DNA of 64,000 nucleotides, taken from assembly GCF_012033785.1 (NCBI RefSeq), contig NZ_JAAVJC010000003.1, positions 24,309-88,308 of the forward strand, written 5' to 3'. Under the pieces are notes generated by a model. It had not been told where the DNA came from, did not search any database, and was given only the letters and a program-made list of their open reading frames with translations. Shown here piece after piece: positions 52,827 through 61,300 of this stretch. The stretch is from Streptomyces bohaiensis. Its GTDB lineage: Bacteria > Actinomycetota > Actinomycetes > Streptomycetales > Streptomycetaceae. Position 1 is the first letter of the stretch. Every line of letters starts with the position of its first letter. A program made the translations under genes and the position numbers.

Positions 52827-54535
52827 CGGGCCCCCTCATACACCCCGGGGTCGGACAGTGTCGCGTCGAACCGCCGTTTGCCCTCAAGTAACCGCACGAC
52901 CAACTCCCTGGCGTGGGAGGCGGAGAAGTACGGGTTCAGCGAGTACACCCGCAACGCCACGACCGGCTCGCCGGAGGAGGTGTAGAACGCCGCAGAGGTC
53001 CTGCTGACCGCGATCTGTTCCCCGTCCGGCAGGTCCTGATGCGACAGCCACGCGAACAGGTCAGAGGTGTACCGGTTCACTCGGCGCACCGAGTCGGTGT
53101 CGTCGAAGTTCTCTGATTGAGCCGCAGGATCGTTGGGCGGATAGCAGCGCACGAACACATCCGGGCCATAGGACAGGTCGTTGATGACCTTGGCATCCTG
53201 GCCGGCCAAAGCGCCGATATGGCCCCGGAGGGCTTCGGCCGTCTCCAGCGCGTGACCGAGGAGCTGCCGCATACCGTGCTTGCCCAACGCCTGCAGAGTC
53301 AGCCAGGTGGCCACCATTGTGGCGGCTGACCTTGACGTCTCCAGCGTAAAGGTCCCGGGGTTGTAGGCGTCCTTGTCATGGAACAACGGGGCCATGACAC
53401 CAGCGTCGCGGCGCAACCGTGAGAAGTCCCGCCCGTCGCGCATGACGATCATGCTGGACGTGTACGGAGAGAAGCCGGTCTTGTGGAAGTCAGTCCCGAA
53501 CGAGTCAGCGTGCCGCACCGTCCTGAGGCGTTCCACCAGCCGTGTCAGCTTGGCCACCACGGGTGGGGTGAACCCGAGTGGATTGCGCTGCAGGTCGTAG
53601 TCGAGGAAGCAGAAGTAGGCCCAGCCGATAACCGTGTCGGCATGCACATGGGGTGTGTAGTCCAACTCGTACTCGGCGGCCAACCGATCCCTCATCACGG
53701 CGATCCCGGCGAAGTCGTCGACCGCCATGTTCGAGGTGGTCCCGCCCGCGCCGATGATGCACGCGAGTCGGTGGCCGCGGGCCATGACTTCGCGACAGGC
53801 AGCCTCCATCGACTCCAGGTCCGTGGTCTGGTCAGGCAATGACGCAGCCGCGATGTAGTTCCGGGTGCCGATTCCGAGCCAGGCGCACGCGGACTTCTGC
53901 GAGTAGTGCGCCGGCCAGGAGCCGACGACCGCAACCCCTGGTTCTACGCCCTCCTCGGAGTGGCCGGGCTGTGCCTTGGCGAGGCCTACGTTGATCGCGT
54001 ACAGATTCGTCGCGGTGCCACCGAACGTGAAGAGCCCACCGGCCCGGTGGCGGTCGTACCCTGCCAGCCGTGCCAGCGTCCGAGCGCTCGCCGGCTCGGC
54101 GGAGAGCGTATGAGCAGCGTCTTCTCCAGTCACGCCGTTCGGCATGAACAGCGACACCGCACACCATGCCGCAAGGTGGACGAACGAAGGCGGAGGGACG
54201 ACATTCTTGGCGAACATGTGGTGATGCACCTTGACCGCCCCGGCCAACCAACCGCGTAACTGGCCGAGAACCAGTTCCGCATCGACGGAGCCCTCCGGCA
54301 GACCCCGTTCACCCATCAACGAGAGGTCTTCTTCCTGACCGGCCTTCGGATACACCGGCCCGGATCCCTGGTGGCTCAGCGCTTCCCTGAGGGCGCTCCG
54401 CACGAGATCCACAAGCGCCTCGGCGTTGCCCCCGTCCGGGCGCAGGAACGTCCGACCGCACCAATCAGCGAACTCATCGCCACGAGGGAAGGAACCGTCG
54501 TCACCGTGAGCGGAGGCGGCCGGCGGCGGACTCAC
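52823..54535 (-). CDS. PLP-dependent group II decarboxylase
   Basis: 570 residues from GTG 54535, which overlaps the DUF4254 stop. Fold type I decarboxylase of the glutamate/tyrosine/aromatic amino-acid type: AGGLFTFGGTATNLYAINVG, CIIGAGGTTSNMAVDDFAGI, HVHADTVIGWAYF (cofactor-binding His/Asp), and the PLP lysine in SFGTDFHKTGFSPYTSS. The length of about 570-600 fits bacterial tyrosine decarboxylase-like enzymes more than the 460-residue glutamate decarboxylases. It probably makes an amine building block; a nearby tyrS makes tyrosine a candidate substrate, by inference only. Confidence 0.82.
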   Translation of the reverse strand: MSPPPAASAHGDDGSFPRGDEFADWCGRTFLRPDGGNAEALVDLVRSALREALSHQGSGPVYPKAGQEEDLSLMGERGLPEGSVDAELVLGQLRGWLAGAVKVHHHMFAKNVVPPPSFVHLAAWCAVSLFMPNGVTGEDAAHTLSAEPASARTLARLAGYDRHRAGGLFTFGGTATNLYAINVGLAKAQPGHSEEGVEPGVAVVGSWPAHYSQKSACAWLGIGTRNYIAAASLPDQTTDLESMEAACREVMARGHRLACIIGAGGTTSNMAVDDFAGIAVMRDRLAAEYELDYTPHVHADTVIGWAYFCFLDYDLQRNPLGFTPPVVAKLTRLVERLRTVRHADSFGTDFHKTGFSPYTSSMIVMRDGRDFSRLRRDAGVMAPLFHDKDAYNPGTFTLETSRSAATMVATWLTLQALGKHGMRQLLGHALETAEALRGHIGALAGQDAKVINDLSYGPDVFVRCYPPNDPAAQSENFDDTDSVRRVNRYTSDLFAWLSHQDLPDGEQIAVSRTSAAFYTSSGEPVVALRVYSLNPYFSASHARELVVRLLEGKRRFDATLSDPGVYEGAR

Positions 54536-55131
54536 CGTTCGGACTTTCCATAGAGCTTCATGCGCTCGGGCCGTGGCGGCCGTCGCCGGCCGGAGGCTAG
54601 ATCCCCGCACGCCACCGCAATGGACCACACCAGATCCCCTCGCTGGCGGCGCAGAATCGCGACACGCCTCAGAGCCTCGTCGTCCCTACCGGCCCGCCGT
54701 GCGGTCTCGGCAACCCGAAGGCTGAGCACCGAGAGCCGGTCAAGCGCCGAGCCCATCGACTCCGTGAGGGGAGGCACGCTCTCGTCCACACACCACGACG
54801 CGCTCAGTACGCGATCGATGTGTTCGATGAGCTCATGGCGAAGGCCGTTGAGTTCGTCGATCTCCCGCTTGAGGGCGGGAATGTCTTCGTCCCCGACCTG
54901 ACGCACCCGGTCCTCAGCGTCCCACTGCCAACTGTTGACCACGTGCAGTCGCCCCAGAGGCCGCAGCAAGTCTGGCGCACGAGGCGACGGCATCCCGTCC
55001 AGCGCGTCCTCGCACCACTCCAGAAGCCCGTCCGCACGTTCGAGCCGCGATGCGACAGTGGGTACCGGCGCCGACGAAGACCCCCCACGTCCACCCGTAC
55101 CCGGACATAACTCTGCGGACGTGTCGATCAT
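54532..55131 (-). CDS. DUF4254 protein
   Basis: 199 residues from ATG 55131 with GGAGAG eight bases upstream. The helical core LHVVNSWQWDAEDRVRQVGD followed by DIPALKREIDELNGLRHELI and EHIDRVL matches DUF4254, a family of unknown function that in other phyla is encoded beside GT9 glycosyltransferases. The same pairing occurs here. First gene of a five-gene operon with overlaps throughout. Possibly a scaffold or chaperone for the glycosyltransferases. Confidence 0.72.
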   Translation of the reverse strand: MIDTSAELCPGTGGRGGSSSAPVPTVASRLERADGLLEWCEDALDGMPSPRAPDLLRPLGRLHVVNSWQWDAEDRVRQVGDEDIPALKREIDELNGLRHELIEHIDRVLSASWCVDESVPPLTESMGSALDRLSVLSLRVAETARRAGRDDEALRRVAILRRQRGDLVWSIAVACGDLASGRRRPPRPERMKLYGKSER

Positions 55132-55427
55132 CGGCTGTGCTCTCCTTCGGTGTCTCGCCAGGATCCCTGCGCTGCCCCTCATGGGAGGCAGCCTTGCGCG
55201 CACCTGCGGGCGGCCCCGTCAGCCTCAGTACCAGGGTTCGTTCATCGGGGCGATCAGCTCAGCACCCAGCATGGCCGACCACAGCCCACTCCGACCGGGC
55301 TGGCCTCTCGGCACAGTAACAACGCACGGACGGCGTAGGTAGTGGGCGTCGAGCACGAAAGGAAGGCTCGCCTGCACCTGAGGGGAGGCCGCGGAACCGT
55401 TGGCCCCCTGTTTGGCCCCCTGAGCAC

Positions 55428-55467
55428 GTCAGAGGGCCAATCGCAATCATGCGATTGGCCCTCTGAC
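55428..55467 (-). terminator. Terminator of tRNA-Pro
   Basis: GTCAGAGGGCCAATCGCA - ATCA - TGCGATTGGCCCTCTGAC, a perfect 18-bp stem with a four-base loop, starting six bases from the tRNA 3' end. It would also insulate the downstream operon. Confidence 0.9.
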
Positions 55468-55472
55468 CTCTG

Positions 55473-55546
55473 TCGGGGTGGCGGGATTTGAACCCACGAC
55501 CTCTTCGTCCCGAACGAAGCGCGCTGCCAAGCTGCGCCACACCCCG
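55473..55546 (-). tRNA. tRNA-Pro (anticodon CGG)
   Basis: Reads CGGGGTG (acceptor), D-arm GCGCAGCTTGGCAGCGC, anticodon arm CTTCG-TTCGGGA-CGAAG with anticodon CGG, T-arm CGTGGGTTCAAATCCCGCC, acceptor CACCCCG and discriminator A. CCA is not encoded. It marks the edge between the core chromosome on the right and the accessory genes on the left, which lie on its 3' side, the usual side of integrated islands. I found no second copy of its 3' end. Confidence 0.95.
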
Positions 55547-55698
55547 ATGCGATGTGGATTAGCTTAGCGGACCTCGGGCCGTACGCGAAATCCGTTGCGG
55601 TGCGGGGCCCGGCAGGGGTTCGTGCGGGCCGTTCGGGCTGGTCGGGGCGGTGGACCGACCAGCGCGGCGGCGGCCTGTCGGCGCGCGGGGCGCGGCGG

Positions 55699-56640
55699 TC
55701 AGGCGGGGCGTTCGGTGAGGGTGAGCAGGGTGGCCTCGGGCGGGCAGGCCAGGCGGACGGGGGTGTAGCGGTTGGTGCCGCAGCCCGCCGAGACGTGGAG
55801 GTAGGAGCGGCGGCCGTCGGCCTCGTGGTGGGAGAGGCCCTTCACGCGCCGGGTGTCGATGTCGCAGTTGGTGACCAGCGCGCCGTAGAACGGGATGCAG
55901 ACCTGACCGCCGTGGGTGTGGCCGGCAAGGATCAGCGGGTACTCGTCCGCGGTGAAGGCGTCGAGCACACGCAGATAGGGGGCGTGGACCACGGCGAGCG
56001 ACAGATCGGCGTCGCGCTCCGGGCCGCCGCTGACCTCGGCGTAACGGTCCCGCTTGATGTGCGGGTCGTCGAGCCCCGTCAGCGCGATCTCCAGGCCGGC
56101 GGTCTTGACGCGGCCGCGGGTGTTGGTGAGGTCGACCCACCCGGCGTCGTCGAAGGCGTCCCGGATGAGCCACCAGGGGTTGCGGGGGACGCCGGTGGCC
56201 GCCTTGTTGCCGTTGAGGCCGTGACGGCCGGAGACACGCTCCAGCAAGTACTTCGCGGGGTTGCGGAGTTGGGGCGCGTAGTAGTCGTTGGAGCCGAAGA
56301 CGTACGCACCGGGGAACTCCATGAGCGGGCCGAGCGAGTCGAGCAGCTCGGGCACGCCGTCGGAGTCGGAGAGGTTGTCCCCCGTGTTGATCACCAGGTC
56401 GGGCCGCAGGCCGGCCAGCGACTGCAGCCAGCGCTGCTTCTTGCGCTGCCCGCAGACCATATGGATGTCGGAGACCTGGAGCACTCGCAGCGGGTGGGCG
56501 CCGGGCGGCAGCACGGGCACGGTCACGCGCCGGAGCCGGAACGAGCGTGCCTCCCAACCCGCCGCGTAGCCGAGGGTTACCGCACCCGCGGCGGCAGCGC
56601 CCGCCGCCAATCCGAGAGGGACCGAATAACGCGTTCGCAT
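55699..56640 (-). CDS. Metallophosphoesterase (calcineurin-like, membrane-anchored)
   Basis: 313 residues: N-terminal membrane anchor (PLGLAAGAAAAGAVTLGYAA) then the metallophosphoesterase motifs LQVSDIHMV (DxH), NTGDNLSD (GDN), FGSNDYY (in place of GNHD), VVHAPYL, and AGHTHGGQVCIPFYG (GHxH). The family (YkuE/YaeI-like) cleaves lipid-linked phosphates or other phosphoesters at the membrane. Divergent from the GatB/YqeY gene with about 40 bp between starts. Part of the conserved Streptomyces core block. Confidence 0.88.
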   Translation of the reverse strand: MRTRYSVPLGLAAGAAAAGAVTLGYAAGWEARSFRLRRVTVPVLPPGAHPLRVLQVSDIHMVCGQRKKQRWLQSLAGLRPDLVINTGDNLSDSDGVPELLDSLGPLMEFPGAYVFGSNDYYAPQLRNPAKYLLERVSGRHGLNGNKAATGVPRNPWWLIRDAFDDAGWVDLTNTRGRVKTAGLEIALTGLDDPHIKRDRYAEVSGGPERDADLSLAVVHAPYLRVLDAFTADEYPLILAGHTHGGQVCIPFYGALVTNCDIDTRRVKGLSHHEADGRRSYLHVSAGCGTNRYTPVRLACPPEATLLTLTERPA

Positions 56641-56680
56641 CCCCCCATCGTCGCAGACCCGCGCCTGAGACAATGACCGC

Positions 56681-57145
56681 ATGACCACGCTGAAGGCCCA
56701 GTTGCAGAACGACCTCACCACTGCCATCAAGGCGCGTGACGAGCTGCGCTCGGGCACCCTCCGGATGACTCTCACCGCGATCACCAAGGAGGAGGTCTCG
56801 GGCAGCACCGCCCGCGAGCTCTCCGACGACGAGGTGCAGAAGGTCGTCGCGCGGGAGGCGAAGAAGCGCCGGGAGGCGGCGGAGGCGTTCGAGGCCGGCA
56901 ACCGCCCGGAGCAGGCCGCCCGCGAGAAGGCGGAGGGTGCGCTGCTCGCCGAGTACCTGCCGAAGCCGCTCACGGACGAGGAGCTGGCGGAGCTGGTCTC
57001 CGCAGCTGTCGCCGAGGCCAAGGAGGGCGGCGCCGAGGGGCCGCGTGCCATGGGCGCGGTGATGAAGCTGGTGACGCCGAAGGTCGCCGGTCGCGCCGAC
57101 GGCAAGCGGGTCTCCGCCGCCGTGAAGAGCGCGCTGGCGGGCTGA
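56681..57145 (+). CDS. GatB/YqeY domain protein
   Basis: A 154-residue YqeY-type protein, related to the C-terminal helical domain of the GatB subunit of Glu/Asp-tRNA amidotransferase: MTTLKAQLQNDLTTAIKARD, EEVQ-like DDEVQKVVAREAKKRREAAE, and the characteristic DGKRVSAAVKSAL end. Soluble and conserved; the role is unclear and thought to be related to tRNA handling. Full length. Confidence 0.92.
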   Translation: MTTLKAQLQNDLTTAIKARDELRSGTLRMTLTAITKEEVSGSTARELSDDEVQKVVAREAKKRREAAEAFEAGNRPEQAAREKAEGALLAEYLPKPLTDEELAELVSAAVAEAKEGGAEGPRAMGAVMKLVTPKVAGRADGKRVSAAVKSALAG

Positions 57146-57560
57146 CGCGGCGCCCGTTCGCCGATCTGGGGAGCGGGTCGGCGGGCCGCCGGCAGCTCGG
57201 CGGCGAAGGTGTACGGCCACGGGCCGGGTGGGGCGCAGGGCGCGCTCGACCCGGCCCGTGGCCGTCTCCGGCCCTCGGCCCTCGGCCCTCGGCCCTCGGC
57301 GGTCGGCGGTCGGCGGTCGGCCCGGTGTCGGCGGCCGGGCGGGGTGTCGGCGACCACCCGGTGTCGACAGTCGGCTGTGGCGTCGGCGATGGCCCGCGCC
57401 GCCTTCCTCCGGCCGGTCCGGGTGCGTCCAGCGGCCGCCGCGGTCGTCCCCCGGCGGTCACCCTGACGGTGCCGGTCCGACGGGCGCGGGGCGGCGGTGA
57501 CGTTTCCCGCGCCGACGACGACACCGGTCGGGGCAGCCCCGCCCCGTCCCCCGGGCAGCA
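57146..57560. other. Non-coding stretch with heptamer repeats
   Basis: About 415 bp between convergent gene ends with no supported gene. It contains heptanucleotide tandem repeats at 57270-57320. Confidence 0.6.
57270..57320. repeat. Heptanucleotide tandem repeats
   Basis: GGCCCTC repeated four times followed by GGCGGTC three times. Related GGC.GTC sequence continues to about 57345. Such 7-mers would be prone to slippage; no coding role. Confidence 0.8.
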
Positions 57561-57594
57561 CCGAGCCCCCGGCGCGAAAGCGCCGGGGGCTCGG
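57561..57594 (-). terminator. Terminator downstream of the penicillin-binding protein gene
   Basis: CCGAGCCCCCGGCGC - GAAA - GCGCCGGGGGCTCGG: perfect 15-bp stem with a GAAA tetraloop, 75 bp after the minus-strand stop. Symmetric, so it could serve either strand. Confidence 0.88.
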
Positions 57595-57669
57595 TCACGG
57601 CCTGCCTGCTCAGCTGCGGGTCACAGCTCCGAGAGGGGCCGGGCACGACAGCCGGACGGAAGGTCGGGG

Positions 57670-59973
57670 TCAGTCACGGTTCCAGTCGTCCCAGTCCCAG
57701 TCGTCCCAGTCCCAGTCGCGGTCCCAGTTGCCACCGCCGCCGTTGCCGCCACCGCCCGGGCCGCCGCCACCGGGGCCGCCGCCGCCGGGACCGCCACCGT
57801 TACCCCCGCCGGGGCCGCCCCCGCCGGGGCCACCGCCGTTGCCGGAGCGGTTGCCGGGCCCGTCGCCGCCGTCATCGTCCTCGTCGTCGTCCCCGTCGTC
57901 GCCGCCGTTGCCGCGCGGCAGGTCGACGTCGGCGAAGGTGCCGGCCGGGACGCCCTCCAGGGCGCCGTTCATCGCCTGCCGCCAGATCGGGCCGGCGATG
58001 CTGCCGCCGCCGGCGCGCTCGACGTAGTTGCCGGCGAGGGTGAAGTTCTCCATGGGGAACGGGTCGATGCCGCCGACCCGGACCGCCGTGGCGATCTCCG
58101 GCGTGTAGCCGACGAACCAGACGTTGCGGCGCTCGTCGGAGGTGCCGGTCTTGCCGGCGTTCTCACGGCCCTGGAGACCGACCTGCTGGCCGGTGCCGTC
58201 CTCGACGACGCCCACCAGCATGGCGTTGATGGTGTCGGCCGTCCGCTCGGACATCACCCGCTGGCACTCGGTCTCCGGAATGGCGTACTCGTTGCCCTGC
58301 GCGTCGCTGACCGCGGTGATCGAGGTCGGTGCGCAGTACTCGCCGCGGTTGGCGAAGGTGGCGTAGGAGTTGGCCATCATCAGCGGGGTGGTCTCCTGAC
58401 CGCCCAGCGTCACCGAGGGGTAGGCGTTGAGCGGCGTCTCGTCGGCACCCTTGCGGATGCCGAGCTTCTCCGCCATCTCGACCGTCTCGCAGAGCCCCGA
58501 CTCCTCCATCAGCATCACGAAGTACGTGTTGATGGACTTGCCCAGCGCCTCGGTCATGTCCCAGGTGCCGGTCATGGTCTGCAGCTCGTTCTTGAACTCC
58601 CACATGCCCGCGCCGGCCGGAGCGCCGGAGCAGTCGCGGAAGTTGGCCTGGTCGACCTCCATCTCGAAGTCGCTGGAGTACTCCTGTGCCGGGCTGAGCC
58701 CGGCCTCCAGCGCCGCGGCCGCGGTCACCGGCTTGAAGGTCGAGCCCGGCTGGAAGCCGAACGACGCGCCGCCCATGATCCCGGAGGTGTTCAGGTTGAG
58801 TGTCGTCTGGTGCTGATCGCCGTCGTTGCCGTACGGGCGGCTCTGCGCCATCGCGAGGATGTGCCCGGTGCCGGGCTCCACCTGCACGACGGCGGCGGTC
58901 GCCTGGTCCGAGGGGTGGGCGCCGGTGGTGGCCGCCTCGGCGGCCGCCTGCTGCGCCTGCGGGCGCAGCGTGGTGCGGATGGTGAGGCCGCCGAGCTGCC
59001 AACGGGCGTTCCGCTCGGTGCTGTTCTCGCCGAAGACGGGGTTGCTGAGGAACTCGCGCTGCACGTAGTCGCAGAAGAAGCCGGCGTCGTGGACGGCGGT
59101 GATGCAGCCCTGGCGCGGCTGGCTGACGCTGAGTTCGAGCTCCCGGGCCTTGGCCTCGTCGGCCTCTTCCTGGGTGATGTCCTCGGTCTCGACCATCCGC
59201 TGGATGACGATGTTCCGTCGCTTCAGCGCCTCTTCCGGGGCGTTGACGGGGTCGAACCGGGTCGGGGACTGCACGAGTCCGGCCAGGACCGCCGCCTCGT
59301 GGAGCTCCAGCTCGCTCGCGGACTTGGAGAAGTACCGCTGCGAGGCGGCCTCCACGCCGTAGGCCTGCTGGCCGAAGAAGGTGATGTTGAGGTAGTTCTC
59401 GAGGATCTGGTCCTTGCCGAGTTCCTGTTCGAGCTGGATGGCGTACTTCAGCTCGCGGATCTTGCGGCCGATCTTCTTCTCGGTGGCCTCGGCGAACGCG
59501 TCGGAGTCGTCCCCCGCCGCCTCGACGAAGACGTTCTTCACGTACTGCTGGGTCAGGGTGGACGCACCCTGGGTGGTGCCGTCCTCCATGTTGCTGTTGA
59601 GTGCCCGCGCGACGCCTCGGATGTCGATGGCGCCGTGCTCGTAGAACCGGGCGTCCTCGATGGCGATCAGCGCCGCCTGCATCACGGGGGCGATCTCGTC
59701 GAGCGACACCACGGTGCGGTTGCGGGCGTAGATGTCGGCGATCTTGCCGCCGTCGGCGTCGAGCACGACGGTCTTCTGGCTGAGGGGTGGCCTGGTGAGG
59801 TCCGCAGGCAGTTCCTCGAAGCCCTCGACGGTGCCCTTGGCTGCCAGGCCGAGGGTGCCCACCGCGGGAAGCGCGATCCCCGCGAGGACCGCGCCGGCCA
59901 GCACGCTCACTCCGACGAACTTCGCTCCCTGCTGCGCCGCCCCGAGGCCGCCGCCCACACGCTTCCTGCTCAT
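57670..59973 (-). CDS. Class A penicillin-binding protein
   Basis: A 767-residue bifunctional peptidoglycan synthase. N-terminal membrane anchor (FVGVSVLAGAVLAGIALPAV); glycosyltransferase (GT51) motifs AIEDARFYEHGAIDIRG, QGASTLTQQYVKN and KIRELKYAIQLEQ; transpeptidase with SxxK at Ser411 (PGSTFKPVTA), SIN and KTGT at Lys608. After about residue 705 the tail is unusual: an Asp/Glu-rich patch, about 40 residues of Gly/Pro repeats, and a Trp/Asp end (NWDRDWDWDDWDWDDW). ATG 59973 is the chosen start. It neighbours wblA, as in S. coelicolor. Confidence 0.95.
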   Translation of the reverse strand: MSRKRVGGGLGAAQQGAKFVGVSVLAGAVLAGIALPAVGTLGLAAKGTVEGFEELPADLTRPPLSQKTVVLDADGGKIADIYARNRTVVSLDEIAPVMQAALIAIEDARFYEHGAIDIRGVARALNSNMEDGTTQGASTLTQQYVKNVFVEAAGDDSDAFAEATEKKIGRKIRELKYAIQLEQELGKDQILENYLNITFFGQQAYGVEAASQRYFSKSASELELHEAAVLAGLVQSPTRFDPVNAPEEALKRRNIVIQRMVETEDITQEEADEAKARELELSVSQPRQGCITAVHDAGFFCDYVQREFLSNPVFGENSTERNARWQLGGLTIRTTLRPQAQQAAAEAATTGAHPSDQATAAVVQVEPGTGHILAMAQSRPYGNDGDQHQTTLNLNTSGIMGGASFGFQPGSTFKPVTAAAALEAGLSPAQEYSSDFEMEVDQANFRDCSGAPAGAGMWEFKNELQTMTGTWDMTEALGKSINTYFVMLMEESGLCETVEMAEKLGIRKGADETPLNAYPSVTLGGQETTPLMMANSYATFANRGEYCAPTSITAVSDAQGNEYAIPETECQRVMSERTADTINAMLVGVVEDGTGQQVGLQGRENAGKTGTSDERRNVWFVGYTPEIATAVRVGGIDPFPMENFTLAGNYVERAGGGSIAGPIWRQAMNGALEGVPAGTFADVDLPRGNGGDDGDDDEDDDGGDGPGNRSGNGGGPGGGGPGGGNGGGPGGGGPGGGGPGGGGNGGGGNWDRDWDWDDWDWDDWNRD

Positions 59974-60428
59974 GAGGGTCAGCGTACGGGGCGGATCGCC
60001 GGACAAGCGACCACGTGTTCGCCTAGGCTGCACGCGTGTCCCTTACACGGGACCACGGACGACGCCAGCCGTCACGCGCGGCGCCCGCCTCGTCACCGGC
60101 TCGGCGCGGCATTGACCGGGGACAACGCCGAACACGTGACCGATTTGCGCGGTATGAGGGCCCTTCAGTGGCCGACGCGCCCGGCGCCGCGGCGAACGAG
60201 CGACGATCTCGTCACCCACCAGAGTGATAGTGCGATTGCACATAGTCTGATCGGGCCATTTTTCTTTAGGCCGCGTGGGGGTGTTGCCTTCCGGCTCCAG
60301 ACCGTAACGTCCTGCTTCGGCAAGCTGTGGAACAAGCTCAGGACCGCGACCGTGTCACCCTCGGTCCCCGCGCGTGACCTTCTTTGCCGCCGTTGGGGGA
60401 GCCTCGGCAGAGAGAGGACGGCACAGGC
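59974..60428. other. Divergent promoter region of the PBP gene and wblA
   Basis: 455 bp with a lower-G+C section (60,220-60,260) next to the wblA side. No gene supported. Long upstream regions are usual for wblA, which is under complex developmental control. AGAGAGGA before 60429 is its ribosome binding site. Confidence 0.55.
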
Positions 60429-60806
60429 ATGGGCTGGGTCAAGGAGTGGAACACCAAGGCGGCCTGCCGCGGCACGGATCCGGACGACCTGTTCGTCCAG
60501 GGCGCCGCGCAGAACCGGGCCAAGGCGGTGTGCGGGGGGTGCCCCGTGCGCGCCGAGTGCCTCGCCGACGCGCTGGACAGCCGCGTCGAGTTCGGAGTCT
60601 GGGGAGGGATGACCGAGCGCGAGCGCCGGGCGCTGCTGCGCCGCCGCCCGCAGGTCACCTCCTGGCGCAGGCTGCTGGCGACCGCCAAGGCCGCCTACGA
60701 GGCGGAAGGCGCGGCGACGGCCGCCCGCCGGGCCGCACGTCTCCCGGCGGCGCCACCGCCGCCCGGAGCGGTGGAGCCGGCGACGGCGGCCGTCGAGGCC
60801 GCGTAG
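60429..60806 (+). CDS. wblA: WhiB-like iron-sulphur regulator WblA
   Basis: A 125-residue WhiB-family protein with four cluster-binding cysteines, Cys13, Cys35, Cys38 and Cys44 (AACRG ... VCGGCPVRAEC), the GVWGGMTERERR turn motif and a basic C-terminal region (RRRPQVTSWRRLLATAK). The N-terminus MGWVKEW and the block DPDDLFVQGAAQNRAKAV match Streptomyces WblA, a global regulator that affects aerial development and represses antibiotic production. Location next to the PBP gene agrees. The C-terminal tail is longer than I expect and Ala/Pro-rich. Confidence 0.92.
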   Translation: MGWVKEWNTKAACRGTDPDDLFVQGAAQNRAKAVCGGCPVRAECLADALDSRVEFGVWGGMTERERRALLRRRPQVTSWRRLLATAKAAYEAEGAATAARRAARLPAAPPPPGAVEPATAAVEAA

Positions 60807-60970
60807 CGGGAGGCACGAGGGCGGCGCCCGTCGCCTCGTCGGCGGGCGCACGCGACGGGGACGAGGAGCAGCGACGGAGCCGGCACCGATCCGCCTGACC
60901 CTCTCGGCGGGGCAGGGCCGCGGGCGGCCCGGCGCGTGGAGCGCCGCGCGTCCGGCGGCCGCCACCCGCT

Positions 60971-61036
60971 GCCGCACCGTGGACCGCACCCCGCCGCACC
61001 GTCGACCGCACCCCGCCGCACCGTCGACCGCGTCCC
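60971..61036. repeat. Three-copy tandem repeat, 22-bp unit
   Basis: GCCGCACCGTGGACCGCACCCC repeated three times with small changes, in the 338-bp gap between wblA and the DUF4177 gene. No gene lies in this gap. Confidence 0.8.
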
Positions 61037-61131
61037 GCCGCCCGGGCGGGCCGGTGGCGTGCGGTGCGGCGCCGCCCGCGGTGCGAGGTGCGGCAGGGGC
61101 GGCGACCGGTTCGGCGCGCGGCCTGGGCCGT

Positions 61132-61137
61132 TAGAGT
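61132..61137 (+). promoter_or_regulatory. Putative -10 element giving a leaderless DUF4177 transcript
   Basis: TAGAGT lies seven bases before the ATG at 61145, and no Shine-Dalgarno sequence is present between. That spacing places transcription start at or beside the A of ATG. The -35 side (near 61109) is poor. Confidence 0.45.
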
Positions 61138-61144
61138 CTGTGCC

Positions 61145-61300
61145 ATGACGAAGTGGGAATACGCAACCGCACCGCTGCTGGTGCACGCCACCAAGCAGAT
61201 CCTGGACACCTGGGGCGAGGACGGCTGGGAGCTCGTCCAGGTCGTTCCCGGGCCCAACCCCGAGCAGCTGGTCGCCTACTTCAAGCGGCCGAAGCAGTGA
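61145..61300 (+). CDS. DUF4177 protein
   Basis: A 51-residue protein (MTKWEYATAPLLVHATKQIL, DTWGEDGWELVQVVPGPNPE, QLVAYFKRPKQ), full match in length and pattern (KWEY..., L...G..GWELV.V) to DUF4177. Function unknown. Coupled by GTGA overlap to the RidA gene. Probably leaderless. Confidence 0.9.
   Translation: MTKWEYATAPLLVHATKQILDTWGEDGWELVQVVPGPNPEQLVAYFKRPKQ

Noticed and set aside
55259..55540. A 93-codon minus-strand ORF covering tRNA-Pro
   Set aside because: It reads straight through the tRNA and its terminator; no ribosome binding site or family.
55473..55546. tRNA-Pro as the attachment site of one island reaching to about 11 kb
   Set aside because: I found no direct repeat of the tRNA 3' end in the window and no intact integrase; the RHS and DNRLRE genes have host-like G+C, so a single island is not supported.
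57270..57345. Short repeats that might be a CRISPR array
   Set aside because: Units of seven bases in tandem with no spacers; no cas genes. No CRISPR array is seen anywhere in the window.
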